Source: Saturnia japonica (taxonomy: Eukaryota; Arthropoda; Insecta; Lepidoptera; Saturniidae). Taken from it: a stretch of 64,000 nt of DNA. Location of the stretch: the NCBI GenBank assembly GCA_033032175.1, contig CM065328.1, forward strand, positions 6,014,690-6,078,689. The letters are read 5' to 3'. How positions within the stretch are numbered: the stretch's first letter is position 1; the number at the start of each line of letters is the position of its first letter. The notes beneath the pieces were generated by a model. The model made no database searches. It was not told where the DNA came from and saw nothing but the letters and a program-made list of their open reading frames with translations. Shown one piece after another: positions 11,852 to 24,180 of the stretch. The position numbers were made by a program, and so were the translations under genes.

Positions 11852-12065
11852 TTAAACGACTTCAAAAAAAACGAAAGTTACTCAATTCGGATGTATATTT
11901 TTTTAAGAATGTGTTCAGTCATAACTATTTTTTTTTGTTGGATAGGTGATACCTGAAGGGTGGTCCCATTTAAATTACATTGTACCTGGAACTTTGAACA
12001 TACACTAAAAACTCCTCAAAATCATTGAAGTTGGTATACTTACTTTATTCGTTAAAAATTTTCTT
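11852..12065 (+). repeat. Rep-G copy 3
   Basis: Plus-strand copy starting TAAACGACTTCAAAAAAAAC and ending CCTCAAAATCATTGAAGTTG. Internal blocks TTGTTGGATAGGTGATACCT and GGGTGGTCCCATTTAAATTA match the other copies. Confidence 0.75.
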
Positions 12066-12840
12066 ATCAGTTTGTTATTTTCGTGGTCAGCTAATGTATA
12101 TCCAGCTACCAAGAGACTTACGGACTGGTATAAGAGGCGACGACCGTCGGTGGATTACGGATATCTCGGTGATCGCCGTTGTTTTTGGATTTTATTATGT
12201 GCTTACCATCATATCATCATATTATATGCAACTTTAAGCATAATATATATATTTTAATATATTATGTTATTATTAGTACCCATCTATAAAATATATAATG
12301 ATTTAGCCAAAATAATTACCCTTTACTCCTGTATAAATGTAAGGAGACAATGTACAGTTGGCTAGAACGATTAAATTACAACACAGGAAATTTTTTTATA
12401 ACTACATACCTATTATTAAATACTAAACTTGCTCGCACACACACATGTAACATACACACTCGCCCGTACACAAACACACATATTTTCTTAGTTCTTTCTG
12501 TTGTCACATTTTAATTATTTCTGTTTTTCTCTTTGTTTTATTACCATTTAGTATGTGAATCATTGTCGCCAGTTTATGCTACTACTATCGCCAACATGAT
12601 TATTAATGTATTACAATAATCTGTTCAATAAATAATATTATATTTTATTATAAGCTGTCTATACCATAAGGTTCGTTTCTAAAGACCAGTAAAAGTAATT
12701 AGATATGCAAATTACATAGCAAGCATTTTATTGAATTTTCCAACATAACTGAACAGAGAATACTATTTTCATATTCAACGTGCAGTAATTCATTAAATTC
12801 TCCAATAATAGTATACAGATATAAGTACAATTTTGTTTCT

Positions 12841-13101
12841 GCCTCATTAGCTTAGTGGTCGTAAGCGCGACTGTTATGATCGAGGTCCTGGGTTCGATTT
12901 CCAGGTCGAGCAAAGTGTTATTGGGTTTTCTATGAAAAATTCTCAGTAGCAGCTCGGAGTTTGGCTTTGTGCCTGATTAATGGCAATAGGCTCGCCCCCT
13001 ATTACATGGGACCTAAAAAACATACTCGGCGAACTGTGGGTGTACATTTAGTACACCTCTGCCTAACCCTTCGGGGATACAGGCGTGACGGTATATTATG
13101 T
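12841..13101 (+). mobile_element. SINE1 copy a, tRNA-derived SINE
   Basis: The head resembles a tRNA with RNA polymerase III promoter boxes: A box TAGCTTAGTGG at 12848-12858 and B box GGTTCGATTTC at 12891-12901. The body (GCAAAGTGTTATTGGGTTTT, CAGCTCGGAGTTTGG, AATAGGCTCGCCCCCTATTA, CTCTGCCTAACCCTTCGGGG) is shared with minus-strand copies at 25613-25832, 46751-46889 and 51901-52120. There is no poly-A tail; the element ends near GGCGTGACGGTATATTATGT. It is non-coding and would depend on a LINE partner. Confidence 0.8.
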
Positions 13102-13102
13102 C

Positions 13103-13265
13103 TGGAAGTGACTACATTTCGGTACATTCACTAAAGTGATTATGAAGTGTAAATAATAGTTAAATTATAAGCCCCATCGAGTTTCTTGCCAGTTCTTCGC
13201 AATGACTGGGATGTTTTCCGAGCTGGTAGTGGTATTTTGGCATTCTTAAGCGTCTTCATAGTGTC
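13103..13265 (+). repeat. Rep-D copy 2, 5'-truncated
   Basis: Begins directly after the SINE1 tail at GTCTGGAAGTGACTACATTT and continues through CATCGAGTTTCTTGCCAGTT and GATGTTTTCCGAGCTGGTAG. The direct abutment suggests one inserted in or next to the other. Confidence 0.65.
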
Positions 13266-14744
13266 TAAATTGAATAAACTAAACATTGCGTTTCAATTCA
13301 TACTCTGGTAAATCAACAAATAACCAAAAAAGTAGTAAAGTCTTTTGCCGATCAATGAAAGTCCAAACAAAATTAGATAACCCTTTTCTGAGTTTAGCTC
13401 GGGCAGACAAATAGACAGACAAAACAAATAAAAACGTTTTTATACAGTAGAATGGCATATTGACGGCATTGTGTTTTATGACAAGCACAGTACAATCCAA
13501 AAATATTGACGAGCACCGAATGAACGGTCTCGCCATCATGCTGGTCTGTAAGTCTCTCAATAGCTGGACCAAAATCAATAGCCACCTCGCTTCATTACTA
13601 AATATACACCGGGTGATCTCGGAATACGACAACCCTTAAGTGTACAACTATGGCTGAAACTTGGTGTATGGTGATCGCGATGCAATCAGACACAATTAAA
13701 TTGTCATATCCGACATAGCGTGCTTGGGTTTTCACAGCGTGCAAATAACAAGAACAAGAATGTTGTTGGCGACAGAACGGTTGTTTTCGTGTCTTAGGTT
13801 AAGTTAATATGTGTTATTATTGTATTTACGTGTTATATACTATGTGTTACGATAAAATAGATTAATACTGACAATATTATAGAAAAAAACGATTATGTAT
13901 TGTGTGTCACATATGTGAAAATACAACTAATATAGAATAGATTAACATATAGAGTAAGCCAATAGAGTAAGTATATCGAATATTATAGAGATTTTACGAG
14001 CGGAAAATAGTGATGTCGCCCGTAAATTACATTGTTTTTGGCTTATGTACGGAATGTATACGTAATGAATATTATAAGTGAATATGTAATGGATAGGTAA
14101 TTCAAAGAGGAATATTTTGATATATGACATATGTACATAAGATATATAATGAGAGAAATATAAAGAGTTTAACAGGGCAACCAAAGCGAAAAGTAAAGTT
14201 AAAACACGAAATAAACACGGAATAAAACGGGGCTCTCTTTACGGTCATTCCTCGAACTACTTAAGCTCGAAGAGGGGCCGTATTGGGCACGGTGCAATTC
14301 AACGAGTCTACAAGTACAAGCAACAAGTAACAACGAGAAGAAAGCTTTGGTAGTCCTGCGAACAATCTACAGTCAAGATATCGACTTTTATTGAAGACCC
14401 GGCACCTCAAGCGGTCGTGCATTATTGCACCCCCCGGACCCCCTCACTACTAACATCACGCCGCCCACTGGCATCCGTACGGTGTCTACGAGACGGGCAT
14501 CCGGCGCAACAAAACGCCCGTCCAAACCGGGGAAACGTCAGAGAAGTGACGCGTACCCAACAAATGTATTTCAAAGAATACCGTAACAAAGTAAAAATAT
14601 ACCGATATGGTAATCATGACCACTTGTGCATAGTATTAAGGAAAAATATAAATACCACCAAAAATGGAAAAGTATTGATTACTTTCAGATTACCACAGTT
14701 TCTCATTCCTAAGAACACGCTATAAAAAAATGCAAAATCTTTTC
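13266..14744. other. Unassigned segment, possibly part of an LTR retrotransposon
   Basis: From about 13800 to 14530 the sequence changes from AT-rich to moderately GC-rich. It contains a run resembling an LTR leader (AATAAAACGGGGCTCTCTTT, then AAGAGGGGCCGTATTGGGCA). I could not find a second LTR, primer binding site or gag/pol frame, so this is only a suspicion. Confidence 0.25.
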
Positions 14745-16790
14745 TGGCACATATATATTAAGAAATGTGAACTCTCAATCCAAAGTAACCCTAAGGAGTT
14801 CTGGAAGTATGTTAAAAATTTTAAATATTCGCATTCATTTCCCGCACAAGTAAGTTAAGGGACTTTATTAGCCAATGATGGTGTGGACATGTGTAATCTA
14901 TTCTTAGACTTTTTTCAATCTGTTTACACAAGTAATAATACTCAACGTTCCGTGAATCTCTCTTCTAAAACAAATTCTTTGAGCAGTATGGGCTCTTTAA
15001 ATTTATCTCCAAGCTTAGTACACAAATACTTAAAGTCAATTGACTCTAATAAAGGTCCAGGAACCGACAATATTCCTTCTTTTTTCATTAGACAATGGTG
15101 TAAAGCCTTGGTCGTACCTCTTACCTACTGTCTAACAAATCACTAACATCGGATTACTTTCCAAGTGGAAAGACGCCTTCATAACACCAATATATAAATC
15201 CAGGACTAGATCAAATGTGGAAAATTACCGTCCGATTTCATTACTCTCAGTGTTCTGTAAATTATTTGAATTATTAGTTCACGACCAGATATATCATTTG
15301 TTGGCTATGTCTACCCCCGCGTCTCAACATAGATTTATAAAAAAAGGTCGACTTATGAAACTAATTTAGCTGTATACTCAGGTTATATAGCGTCTGGAAT
15401 GGACCAGAGTTATCAGGTTGATGGCATATATACTGACTATTCCAAATATTTTGACATAATTAATCACGACATTTTGTTGCAAAAGCTTTCAAGTATCGGT
15501 ATACATGGTGATTTATTGAGATGGTTCGCTTTTTATGTATGTAATAGACATCAAGCAGTGCGCGTAGAAGTACACATTTCACGCTTTAAAAAAATTCTAT
15601 CAGGTATCCCGCAGGGATCACACCTCGGCCCGTTACTGTTTAATGTGTATGTCTCTGATATATCCTCCTGCTTTGAACATGCTGAATACCTCATGTATGC
15701 GGACGATACTAAAACTTTCAAGGTTATTCGTAATATTAATGACTGCCTTCTCCTTCAGCAGGATCTAGATCGAAACTGTGACTATTGCCAAATAAACTGG
15801 ATCTTAATATATAAAAATGCAATTCAACAACTTTCACACGTAAACTTCGTCATATTAATTACAGTTATTCTTTAAACACTTGCCAATCCAAAGTGTTAAT
15901 TGTGTGAAAGATCTGGGGATTATGATGGACTCGAAGTTACTGTACAATTATCATTACGACTTTATTCATCAAAAAGCCATCAAAATGTTAGGATTTATAT
16001 TTAGAGTCATTCTACCACTTAAAATTCTTTATTTTTCTAATGTGAAAAGCTGCTTAGAATATGCGCCATCAATATGGTCACCAGCTTTCATTACACATAA
16101 TAATACCGGGTTGGAAAATGGTTATTCAAAATAAGTTTTTAAAATTTCTTCATTTCAAAAGTAAAAACCATCCCAGTGAGTACAGTAATAATTTAAAGCA
16201 CTATAACATGTTGTCATTAAAATACCGTCGAATCATAAACGATATGCAATTTATATATGATTTAGTTAACTGAATAACAGATTGCCCAGAACTCTTAAGT
16301 AAATTATATCTGCGAGTACCCAATAAGCGTACTAGGAACTCCAGTTTGTTCACAATCTCATCAGTAAAGCATACATATGCTCAAACTCCATCCTTTATAG
16401 GTGTACTACACAATACAATAAGCTTTTCAATTATATTGACAATTACCACCTAAGTCGAATGCAGTTTCTCAAGTCGGTCTCTAGAAGGTTAGTTCAGGAT
16501 TAATTACAGAAAACCTAAAACACACACACATACACGCACACATACACGCACACACGCACACACACGCACACGCACACACGCACACATACACACATTACTT
16601 AATAAACATCTTTTTAAATAGACTCATACACACTATCGTTATCATTAGGTATAAGTATAAAATGTAATTTATGTACTACTTCTTTATTGGCATTTTAGAA
16701 TTATATTCTAATTATTTTACAATTTTTGAAATGTGCTGTGAAGTTTGTATATCATAAATAAATATTTCCAAATCACAGATAGGCACTGGT
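14745..16790 (+). pseudogene. Decayed CR1/L2-like LINE reverse transcriptase
   Basis: Fragments of a non-LTR retrotransposon pol run in order across shifting frames. About 14800-14910 encodes NPKEFWKYVKNF and FLDFFQSVY, the linker between endonuclease and reverse transcriptase. About 15030-15100 has KGPGTDNIP. 15340-15875 has the catalytic aspartates in YTDYSKYFDIINH and YADDTK, with SGIPQGS before the latter. 15880-16273 has the thumb (KDLGIMMDSKL) and a carboxy-terminal RRIINDMQFIYDLVN segment. At least three frame changes and several stops interrupt it, and no complete endonuclease lies upstream. A CA-rich tract (16520-16595) lies in the presumed 3' UTR. The clade is inferred from motif style; the ends are approximate. 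Confidence 0.75.
16520..16595. repeat. (CA)n microsatellite with CG/TA interruptions
   Basis: About 75 bp of CA dinucleotides interrupted by CGCA and TACA units, downstream of the LINE coding remnant. Confidence 0.85.
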
Positions 16791-17857
16791 ATTAGAAATT
16801 TTAAGTTTTATTTTTAGTTAAAGTAAAAAAAATGTTGACTCAGTTTTACTTAAAATAAGACGAAGCACGACTTTTTCATTATCTAAGAACAGTAATTCCG
16901 TTAAAACAACGTCATCCTGTAGAGTGTTACAGACAATTTACTCTAGGATTCCGGTCACGTATAAAAACTTGGGCACTGGGGCGTTCCAATCAGATTTTTA
17001 TCCCACGATATTTCTGTATGAGGAAACTCTATTGTTATTTTAGAGATACCCGAGCTACAATACAAAACGGTTTCATTCAATGTATAGCACAAAAAAAAAC
17101 AGAATTCATTTAGATTATTTCAATATTAAATATAGTGTGACTATATTATACTACGCTGTAGCTATGTCTGTACTTTCATGTATTTTTTTTTATAATAATT
17201 AAAATGAAATGCTGTTCGTTGGTAAATGCATCACCTGAGAAAGGCTGGATGATTTAGCATTTTTTTTTCAAATGTTAGTAATAGTCCAAATAAGATTTTT
17301 AGGGAAAGAAAAATCAAAAGCTACCCTGACACTTGGAATATTTTGAAGAAAAAAGAAAACAAAAAATATTTTTGCTATTTGATTTTTATGTACTCAAAAG
17401 CAATGGCAATAAATAAATCACGATTTGAACCATGAATATGCGTAATTCTTATTTAATTAATGACTTCTGATCAGTAAATATATAGGTAAATGCCTAATTA
17501 ATAGGATATAGATTTATTTTATCAAATAGCATACTTATTTAAAATGATTTATCCACACAAATATAATAAATATGAAAGAACGGTTTTTTTGTAACATTAT
17601 CACGACATAGCCTTTAAACCGATAGCAATTAAATTTGGCTGAGACACGGAGAAGTATATAGTATAAAAAAGATAGTATATTAATATGTTAATTTACATAA
17701 ACTCAGTATATAAATCAAAATCAAAAATTCTTTAATCCCTAAAAAAAGCGCTATGAAAGCTAAAACACTACCACCGGTTCAGAAAACATCCCAGTCATCG
17801 AGAAGAGCCCACAAAAAACCCCAATTGCGTTTACTAATTATTTTATATATACGTATG
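16791..17857. other. AT-rich intergenic DNA
   Basis: No recognisable gene or shared repeat. Confidence 0.4.
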
Positions 17858-18675
17858 CTAGCTGTGCCCTGCGGTTTTCCACATGTTAATTTTATTCGAC
17901 AAACGTCACACAGAGCTGCTGTCGCACCCATGTAGCCTAACATAATTGCTCACATTTCTCGCAAATAAAAATTATTTTTATTTTTCTTTATCTCATAAAC
18001 TATGTCCAAATAACATGCATATAAAATTTAACTTTATAAAATTATCTTTATGATGAAATAACTTATGATCTAAGGATTAATATGCCAGGTCTAAAAATAA
18101 TGATCATAAATAAATTATTTACCTTCAACGAAAAAAAAATCGCAATTAAGAGATAGGCATATTCTATGCAGGAGTTTTTTAGATATTCTAAGAGTCATAT
18201 TTTTGTAGAGCATTGTATTTACGGATCACTAACCATTACGCCAGCGCTCGCGGATAAAGTATTCCGGGAAAGCTTTGATTTCCGACTTACTTAACAATAA
18301 TAATCAATATTTAAAGCTGGTTGAGATATGTAGCCTTATGTTAAATAGCTAATATGCAAAAAGAATTTTTGGAGTCCCATTGGTAGTTTTTTTTTCATTT
18401 ATTTAAGAAAAATACAATATTTGACTGTAATGTCCCGAAATACCAGAACTGGTTTATACCTAAACAATGATTAAACTCGTTCTAGTTAAATCGTATACAC
18501 AAATAATCTATACGTAATATATAAATCGAATTAAAATAAATGAATAATTAATCTGGTATTAAGTAGTAGGTATTTACATATAATTATAGTTCCATAGATT
18601 AGCGTTTGATTAGATAACAAACAGGCAAACAAAAAACTTTTCCGTTAATATTTGAGTATATATTATTAGTATTAG
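17858..18675 (-). mobile_element. HelB copy 2, Helitron-like, interrupted
   Basis: CTAG at 17858-17861 followed by CTGTGCCCTGCGGTTTTCC is the minus-strand 3' terminus. The 5' side ends near 18660 (CAAACAAAAAACTTTTCCGT). Internal blocks TTATCTTTATGATGAAATAA, AAGGATTAATATGCC and TTAACAATAATAATCAATAT align with 54255-54854. The block GGTAGTT...CCATAGATTAGCG is split by about 203 bp of unrelated sequence (18389-18591). No coding capacity. Confidence 0.65.
18389..18591 (-). mobile_element. 203-bp insertion inside HelB copy 2
   Basis: It starts on the plus strand with a T-run (a poly-A tail on the other strand) and is bounded by TAGTT at 18384-18388 and 18587-18591, a possible 5-bp duplication. 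The uninterrupted HelB copy 3 reads straight across this point (TGGTAGTTCTAGAGATTA). The insert's family is unknown. Confidence 0.4.
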
Positions 18676-19875
18676 TTTTTTTTTTTTGTATAACTATTGT
18701 TTATAATAAATAACTACATTTAGTGTAGGTACAAAGAAGAAGTCATTTCCATACATCACGTAATAATATACTCAACATATGCATATTACTTTTAAACAAT
18801 ACTGTATATTTTATTTTGAAGAAATTTAATAACTATTCTTTCTGGTTCAAAGATTTTTATTTAAACAAATTATTACTGAAGTGAAGCAAAATAAGAAGGA
18901 AACCAAAAAATTTATACGGAACACTAAAAAAATATCTATTTCGTAGGTTCCAGTTTATTATATAATCACTTCCACGAAGATAAACTTACGTCGTACTTAA
19001 ATAAAACATGTTGGTAATTTCCAGCTACCTAACAAAAACAATTTTGCAATTAAATCTGTTTGTTAATACCGAATAGTAATAAAATAGGTAAGTACAATGT
19101 CTGAACACGTAGGTACTATTTATACAATATATTTAATAATAATATATGAATTATCATTTTGTAAATATATTCCCCATGTGAGCAAAGGTTAATGTTTATT
19201 TATATAAAAAGGTTCTTCTACAATTGCTTACACTAATATTACAATAAAATAATGTGAGTTATGAACTACGCTAAATGTAACAATTTCTTACAGACAAACA
19301 CCGCATGAATATTTCGTATTAAGACAAATTTATTAACCAAAAAATCAGTTTAAATACAATTTGGTATATTGCTAGAGTAGATGCACCAATGCGATTCGTG
19401 ATGAGATCTAGCAAAATGTTCGAAAATTTATAATCGTTGCTTGGAGTGTCGATAATTGTGAAAACCACACTGATTTTTAACTGATTATAAAATTTTAACA
19501 TTTGAGACTACAATTAAGTAGAAAATACAAAAAAATACTTTCATTTCACTTCTGTAGGCAGCCCTAAATGACTTTTTTTGTGAATTAATGTATATTCTTC
19601 TATAATATTTCATATATACAATCATTTGTCTCAACGTAACACACTCGTAGCTAACTTTTAAACTTTGTATAAACAGTTTGTGTGATTTTTATAGACCCTA
19701 GCCAGACCAGCTGGCAGTGCTGATGCGAATTGAATTAGCTACCTCCGTTGTCTTGTCACTTTAACTTATCGTTGCCTAAGTAAAATAAATAATGTAAAAC
19801 GCCTGGCAGGAGTGAAAAATCGATATTTTTAGTTATTGTTGAAATATTAAATTTGCCGTACAATATACACAAGGA
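18676..19875. other. AT-rich intergenic DNA
   Basis: A 60-codon minus-strand frame near 19319-19501 has no motif. I see nothing else. Confidence 0.4.
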
Positions 19876-19930
19876 CCATGTCAAGCAGGTTTTTAAAGGT
19901 GGATCATTTCGTGAGTGATAGTGATGTTAA
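19876..19930 (+). repeat. Rep-D fragment
   Basis: AAGGACCATGTCAAGCAGGT through GGATCATTTCGTGAGTGATA matches the start of Rep-D at 45768. The element is cut off where the SINE2 head fragment begins. Confidence 0.6.
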
Positions 19931-19931
19931 T

Positions 19932-20022
19932 GAAAATTCGTTAGTTCCAAGGTTCGAACCTGCGAACATTGAATCGATATTCCACCAGTCTAAACCACTC
20001 AAGCACCACGCCTCTACATAAT
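19932..20022 (-). mobile_element. SINE2 head fragment
   Basis: On the minus strand it reads GTGGTGCTTGAGTGGTTTAG, then a B box-like GGTTCGAACCT, as in the SINE2 copy at 58640-58975. Only the tRNA-like head is present. Confidence 0.6.
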
Positions 20023-20317
20023 AGGTATTTAAATTTAATTCAACAGTTCGTATGACGTTGTAAGAATACATTATTTTCGTATCAAATATTTATATAATGA
20101 TAGAAAAAAACGTTATCATAAAAATAAATGAAGCGATCAAATATTTATGTCAATGCATATTACATAATTTATCAAAGTAAATTTACGTTGTTTACGTTTA
20201 TCTTTGAATAAACACAATCCAATTCGAATAAATGTTGCGAAATAAATGTAAGACTTTATACAGAGAACATAAGTAAACTAACATTACATACAAATAACTT
20301 GTACACCTAAATCAGGT

Positions 20318-20990
20318 TGGAGACGTTTTTGCGTTTGTATACCATTTCCATTTCATTATTTTCTCGATGACACCTACTGTGAAAACTTGAACGAGCATCT
20401 TTTTTACATTATTTATGCATTATTTTATAAAAATATGACGTTTACACAAGTACAAGGTTAAGCCGGAGAAACTGATAGAGATGGAGCTATATCGATAAAC
20501 GTAACACGATAACAGACCCGATATTTTTTTACAAAATGTAAGAAACTAAACTACTGCCGGATACTTTTGTACAAATTTATTATTTATTTTTTTCATTTTA
20601 TATTTCATTACAAGATTTTACACGTATTAATTCTTTATTGATAATGCCAACTTCTTCAAAATTTTAAAGCTGTTGTAAAATAAGTAGGTATTAGGTAGGT
20701 ACTCGACAATGAAACGAAATAATTATAACGACAGGTAATCTTTATTTATTTATATTAATCAAAATCTGATGAATCGTCACTGACGTAAATATATGCGATC
20801 GATATCATTACTTATTTGGTCACAACACTACAACTATCAAGTTAGAACTGTCATCGAGAAAATAAAGAAATGGAAATGGTATAGTAGTGTACGGTATAAT
20901 TATAGGAGACTGCGCGGCACGTGGTATCCAGCGCAAACGGATTATTTCCGGTTTTAGTCACTGCGTGTATTACCGAAACTCAATGATATT
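20318..20990 (+). repeat. Rep-H copy 1, split by the MITE
   Basis: Left part CGTTTTTGCGTTTGTA ends at 20339. The right part resumes at 20882 (TAGTAGTGTACGGTATAA) and continues with GGCACGTGGTATCC and TTTCCGGTTTTAGTC. The same order without the 542-bp insert is at 23246-23375. Confidence 0.65.
20340..20881. mobile_element. MITE with 33-bp TIRs and TA duplication
   Basis: The ends 20340-20372 and 20849-20881 are inverted repeats of 33 bp with one mismatch (left starts TACCATTTCCATTTCATTAT; right, reversed, TACCATTTCCATTTCTTTAT). TA is present on both sides (20338-20339 and 20882-20883), as for Tc1/mariner-type transposition. The interior is AT-rich with no transposase frame. A paralogous unoccupied site at 23246-23280 has a single TA at the matching position. 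Mobilisation by a mariner-family transposase is inferred from the TA target only. Confidence 0.8.
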
Positions 20991-21175
20991 ATAAGTAAAA
21001 AGTAATATAATTGCCAAAAATTTAAACAATAACTACGTAGTAGTGAAAATCCCTTGTAATTACGCACAATCCCGCAAATAAATATTTAGAGCGCGTCTCA
21101 CCCCGCAAGCCAGAATAAAGCAAGCATAGAATTGTCACAGCGCATATAAGTATTGTGATAAAATACCATTTCATC

Positions 21176-21695
21176 TCCTATACAATTAATAAAATTGAAG
21201 GGTGTATTTGTAATGTCCAAATAACTGCTTTTTACTAAATTTATATGAAACCCAAAACAAAAACCAATCTTTATAATTTTTGTCTGTCTGTATTTCTGTT
21301 TGTTCCGAGTAATCTCCGAAACGGCTAGACTAATTTTGATGGGTCTTTCACTGGAAAATGGCTGATATTATAAGGAGTAACTTAGGCTAGTTTTTTTTAG
21401 AAAAATAACTAGGGTTACGCGCAAATTAAAAAATTTGGTTAAAGTGAATCAGTTCCGGCAATTAAAAGGCTTACTCTGAGTTAACCATAAGAGATACTTT
21501 AAATGAATGTTCTACATAGCTGTAGATATTAAAAAGACCCACAAAAAAGTCGGCGATCTTCTAAGGATCACCCACAATAAGCATTTTTTTAAATAAAAAC
21601 CCCAGAAGCGGGTGTAGCAAAATTCACGAGAGTGTCGCATCGTCGCATCGAGGGCATTCTGTAGTCTATGCGAGCGCAGCCACGGGCACAGCTAG
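21176..21695 (+). mobile_element. HelA copy 2, Helitron-like
   Basis: Complete copy from CCTATACAATTAATAAAATT to CACGGGCACAGCTAG|T. It aligns with copy 1 through GTCTGTCTGTATTTCTGTTT, AATCTCCGAAACGGCTAGAC and CACCCACAATAAGCATTTTT. It is non-coding. Confidence 0.65.
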
Positions 21696-23079
21696 TTCTC
21701 AATATGAGAAAAGGTACCTACTATTATTGTCATTATATAAAATTTTATCGAAATAAATATACAATTACAAGTTGTGCGAGTATGTCATGTAATGAATGAT
21801 AAGCGTGAGAAATGAAATAAAAACCAATTAAAGTAATTATATTAATATTTTTTCTTGCATCATAGCACGTAGAACGTCAGTAAAAACTAGAAACACGAGA
21901 CGAACCCGATGCAATGCCGTCTGTAGGCCCGACGTCCGCAATGTTGCTAGCCCGTACTAGCATACATTTAGAACAGCGCCATGGAAGTAGTTCAACCTTT
22001 AGGCGCAATTTAGCTACTACGTAGTTATTGTACATACATATGATAGTACGCATACGTAAAAGCAAAAGACGTCTCCAAGCTGATACCTATACGATGTATA
22101 TCTTCTTCTTCTCCTTTTTATTCAATAGCAACTGTGTTTATACACAATGAGCTAGTTGACTCTTTTTTAAGGTAAGTCTTAAATTATTAATATTGTCCGG
22201 TTAGAGGAAAAAAATTTGGGACTTAAGAAACCGTTAACCGTTAACAGGCGTAAACGCTATCAGCCATATTATCATCACATATATTATTATCGTAATATTA
22301 TCTCTCCTGTGATGTCATACGGGTCGAAAACAAACATTTGACATGCAGCAAACGTTCAACATTTTTTTAACGTTAATTATTGTAAAAATCTCGGTAGTTT
22401 TTATGTCATAAATGTCATAGCACAAATTATATAGCGAATATTACTCGTTTAAGATCCAACATGAAATTTGTTTAGAGTCCTATGACGTCACATCATGGCC
22501 GAGATAATTTTCAGACATCAAAAATAAAAATTAAAAATACTGCGAACGTCACGTCAGTATATAATCCTAATTATTGTTGTAATCTTCAAACATTGCTTTA
22601 GCAAAATGGCGGCTACTTTATTATAACTGTCCAGGGACCTTCTATGGAACTTAAAGTGCATGTTCCTAGTTTTTGTTTGTAATCCACTTCACTAGTGCAC
22701 AATAACCAAACTATATTATTTAACATACCGTCAAAATTACATATTAAAAGGCCAAATGTTTATGAAGTACAAAGAAACCACCAAATCGCAGATCAAGGGT
22801 CCGCCAAAAACTCAAGATCGTTTATCGTGACGTTATTTTTGTATCCGTCTCCTAATACGTATTTGGCAAAAGGAGAAATTGCTAAATATCAGTTTCAACA
22901 TCGCAAGATTATGGCCGAATGCGAATTTGCCATTTCGAGCCCATATTTCTGCTATCGCTTTGTTCTTGTGAAATACATAATTAGAAGTGTATCTTTGCAA
23001 TGCTTAATTATTCACTTTCTTCATATTTATCAATCTATTCATGAATCCGGGACATTTTACTTTTTGCGTGATATAGTTT
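21696..23079. other. Intergenic DNA
   Basis: Contains a 128-codon plus-strand frame (22695-23081) with no recognisable domain and no coding-like residue bias; I do not call it a gene. No shared repeats were noticed. Confidence 0.4.
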
Positions 23080-23160
23080 GATTGTTGTGCATAAGTGAAG
23101 TTGATTATAAATATAAACCGGAAAACATACATTTTGGAATGTCACAAAAACTCTAGATAG
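23080..23160 (+). repeat. Rep-F copy 2
   Basis: Pairs with 6322-6405 (CATAAGTGAAGTTGATTATA, GAAAACATACATTTTGG, CACAAAAACTCT). Confidence 0.5.
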
Positions 23161-23245
23161 TTCTTGTCAAAAGACTCCAAAGACTTTAACGAAGGCTTAA
23201 AAATATTGATACAGGCATGTGCTTTTTTCGGTGCTAATACAAGAA

Positions 23246-23375
23246 GAAGGCGTTTTTGCGTTTGTAGTCATGTACAGTATAGAATACGCATAGGTAGTGT
23301 ATAGTGTACGTGTACAGGTGCGAGTACGAAGCACGTGGTATCTACTAGCTTGGGGAAACTGCTTTTTCCGGGTTT
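23246..23375 (+). repeat. Rep-H copy 2, unoccupied MITE site
   Basis: GGCGTTTTTGCGTTTGTAGT runs directly into CATGTACAGTATA, then GCACGTGGTATC and TTTCCGGGTTTTAGTC. It matches the flanks of the MITE at 20340-20881 with one TA (23265-23266) where the occupied site has two. Confidence 0.65.
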
Positions 23376-23820
23376 TAGTCTTATTTTTACCTATATATAT
23401 ACGTGTGTGTAAAAATACTGCATTGTATTATAATATATGTTCCGAAATCTCCAGCCTTTCATCACAGTAATTTAATACAAATTATTATTTATTTATTAAT
23501 TTAATGAAGTGTTATCAAATATGTATAAATGTTTATGTGGATTTGTGTGCGCAAACGAAATCGTACATGCACACACATTGAATGTGTTACATGACTTGTA
23601 GTTTCTAAATTATTGTTTTTAATTAACATAACGTACAGAAACAGTTGACTTTTTCAACCTCTATATCGTGACTGTATTAATTTAAATAAGTACAATGCTA
23701 GGCACCACCTCCTATATCAATTACTTCATACATTGCCGGCTAGCTTCAAGCATTCTATAGAATGCCAGCATTCTTTACATTGCCTATCATATAGATATCG
23801 ACGTAACATAACAACCACTA

Positions 23821-24180
23821 TTGCAAGAGTCCCGTGCACTCACTCTTCAAGCAAATAATTATTTTAACCTTTGTAAGGAATTATATATATTACCACTATC
23901 AAACAGGCGTGAAATTAATGATATCATGATAATAAAATTTTTAGATAATGATATTTACAGTCCTGATCTCTTAGCAAAGCTCTATTTTAATGCCCCGGGT
24001 AAACCAACTCGTCTTTATTCTTTACTACATATTCCTTTTTCTTCATAGAATCTAAAGGCAAAACTCTTATATGTCGGGGAAGCAAACGTTTTAATGAGTT
24101 TCTGTGGATAGCATAAACTGGATCCTTTCCACTCAAGTTTGGTTTCGACTTGAAGGTGTTAACCACCTTCTCTTGATTTT
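23821..24180 (+). pseudogene. Carboxy-terminal LINE fragment
   Basis: The frame 23821-24048 encodes LCKELYILPLSNRREINDIM followed by a KFLDND..SPDLLAKLYFNAP..PTR pattern. This is the thumb/carboxy-terminal region seen in CR1/Jockey-type LINE proteins; the LINE at 14745-16790 has the corresponding RRIINDM...CPELLSKLY...NKRTR. The frame breaks at 24046, with related residues continuing in another frame (FHSSLV.TLK). Upstream reverse transcriptase is absent, so it is a 5'-truncated copy. Confidence 0.6.

Noticed and set aside
12025..12257. Overlapping 70- and 61-codon frames
   Set aside because: They lie in Rep-G and Rep-E-like repeat sequence; no protein motif.
12841..12912. Functional tRNA gene
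   Set aside because: A and B boxes are present, but the sequence does not close into a cloverleaf and continues into a repeated SINE body.
14417..14725. 102-codon frame upstream of the LINE
   Set aside because: It crosses from the possible LTR-like segment into LINE remnant sequence and matches no gag or nucleic-acid-binding motif.
16520..16595. Z-DNA-forming regulatory element
   Set aside because: A simple (CA)n microsatellite in a dead LINE tail is sufficient explanation.
22695..23081. 128-codon plus-strand frame
   Set aside because: No domain, no homologous motif and no coding-like composition; a frame this long is expected by chance in 64 kb.
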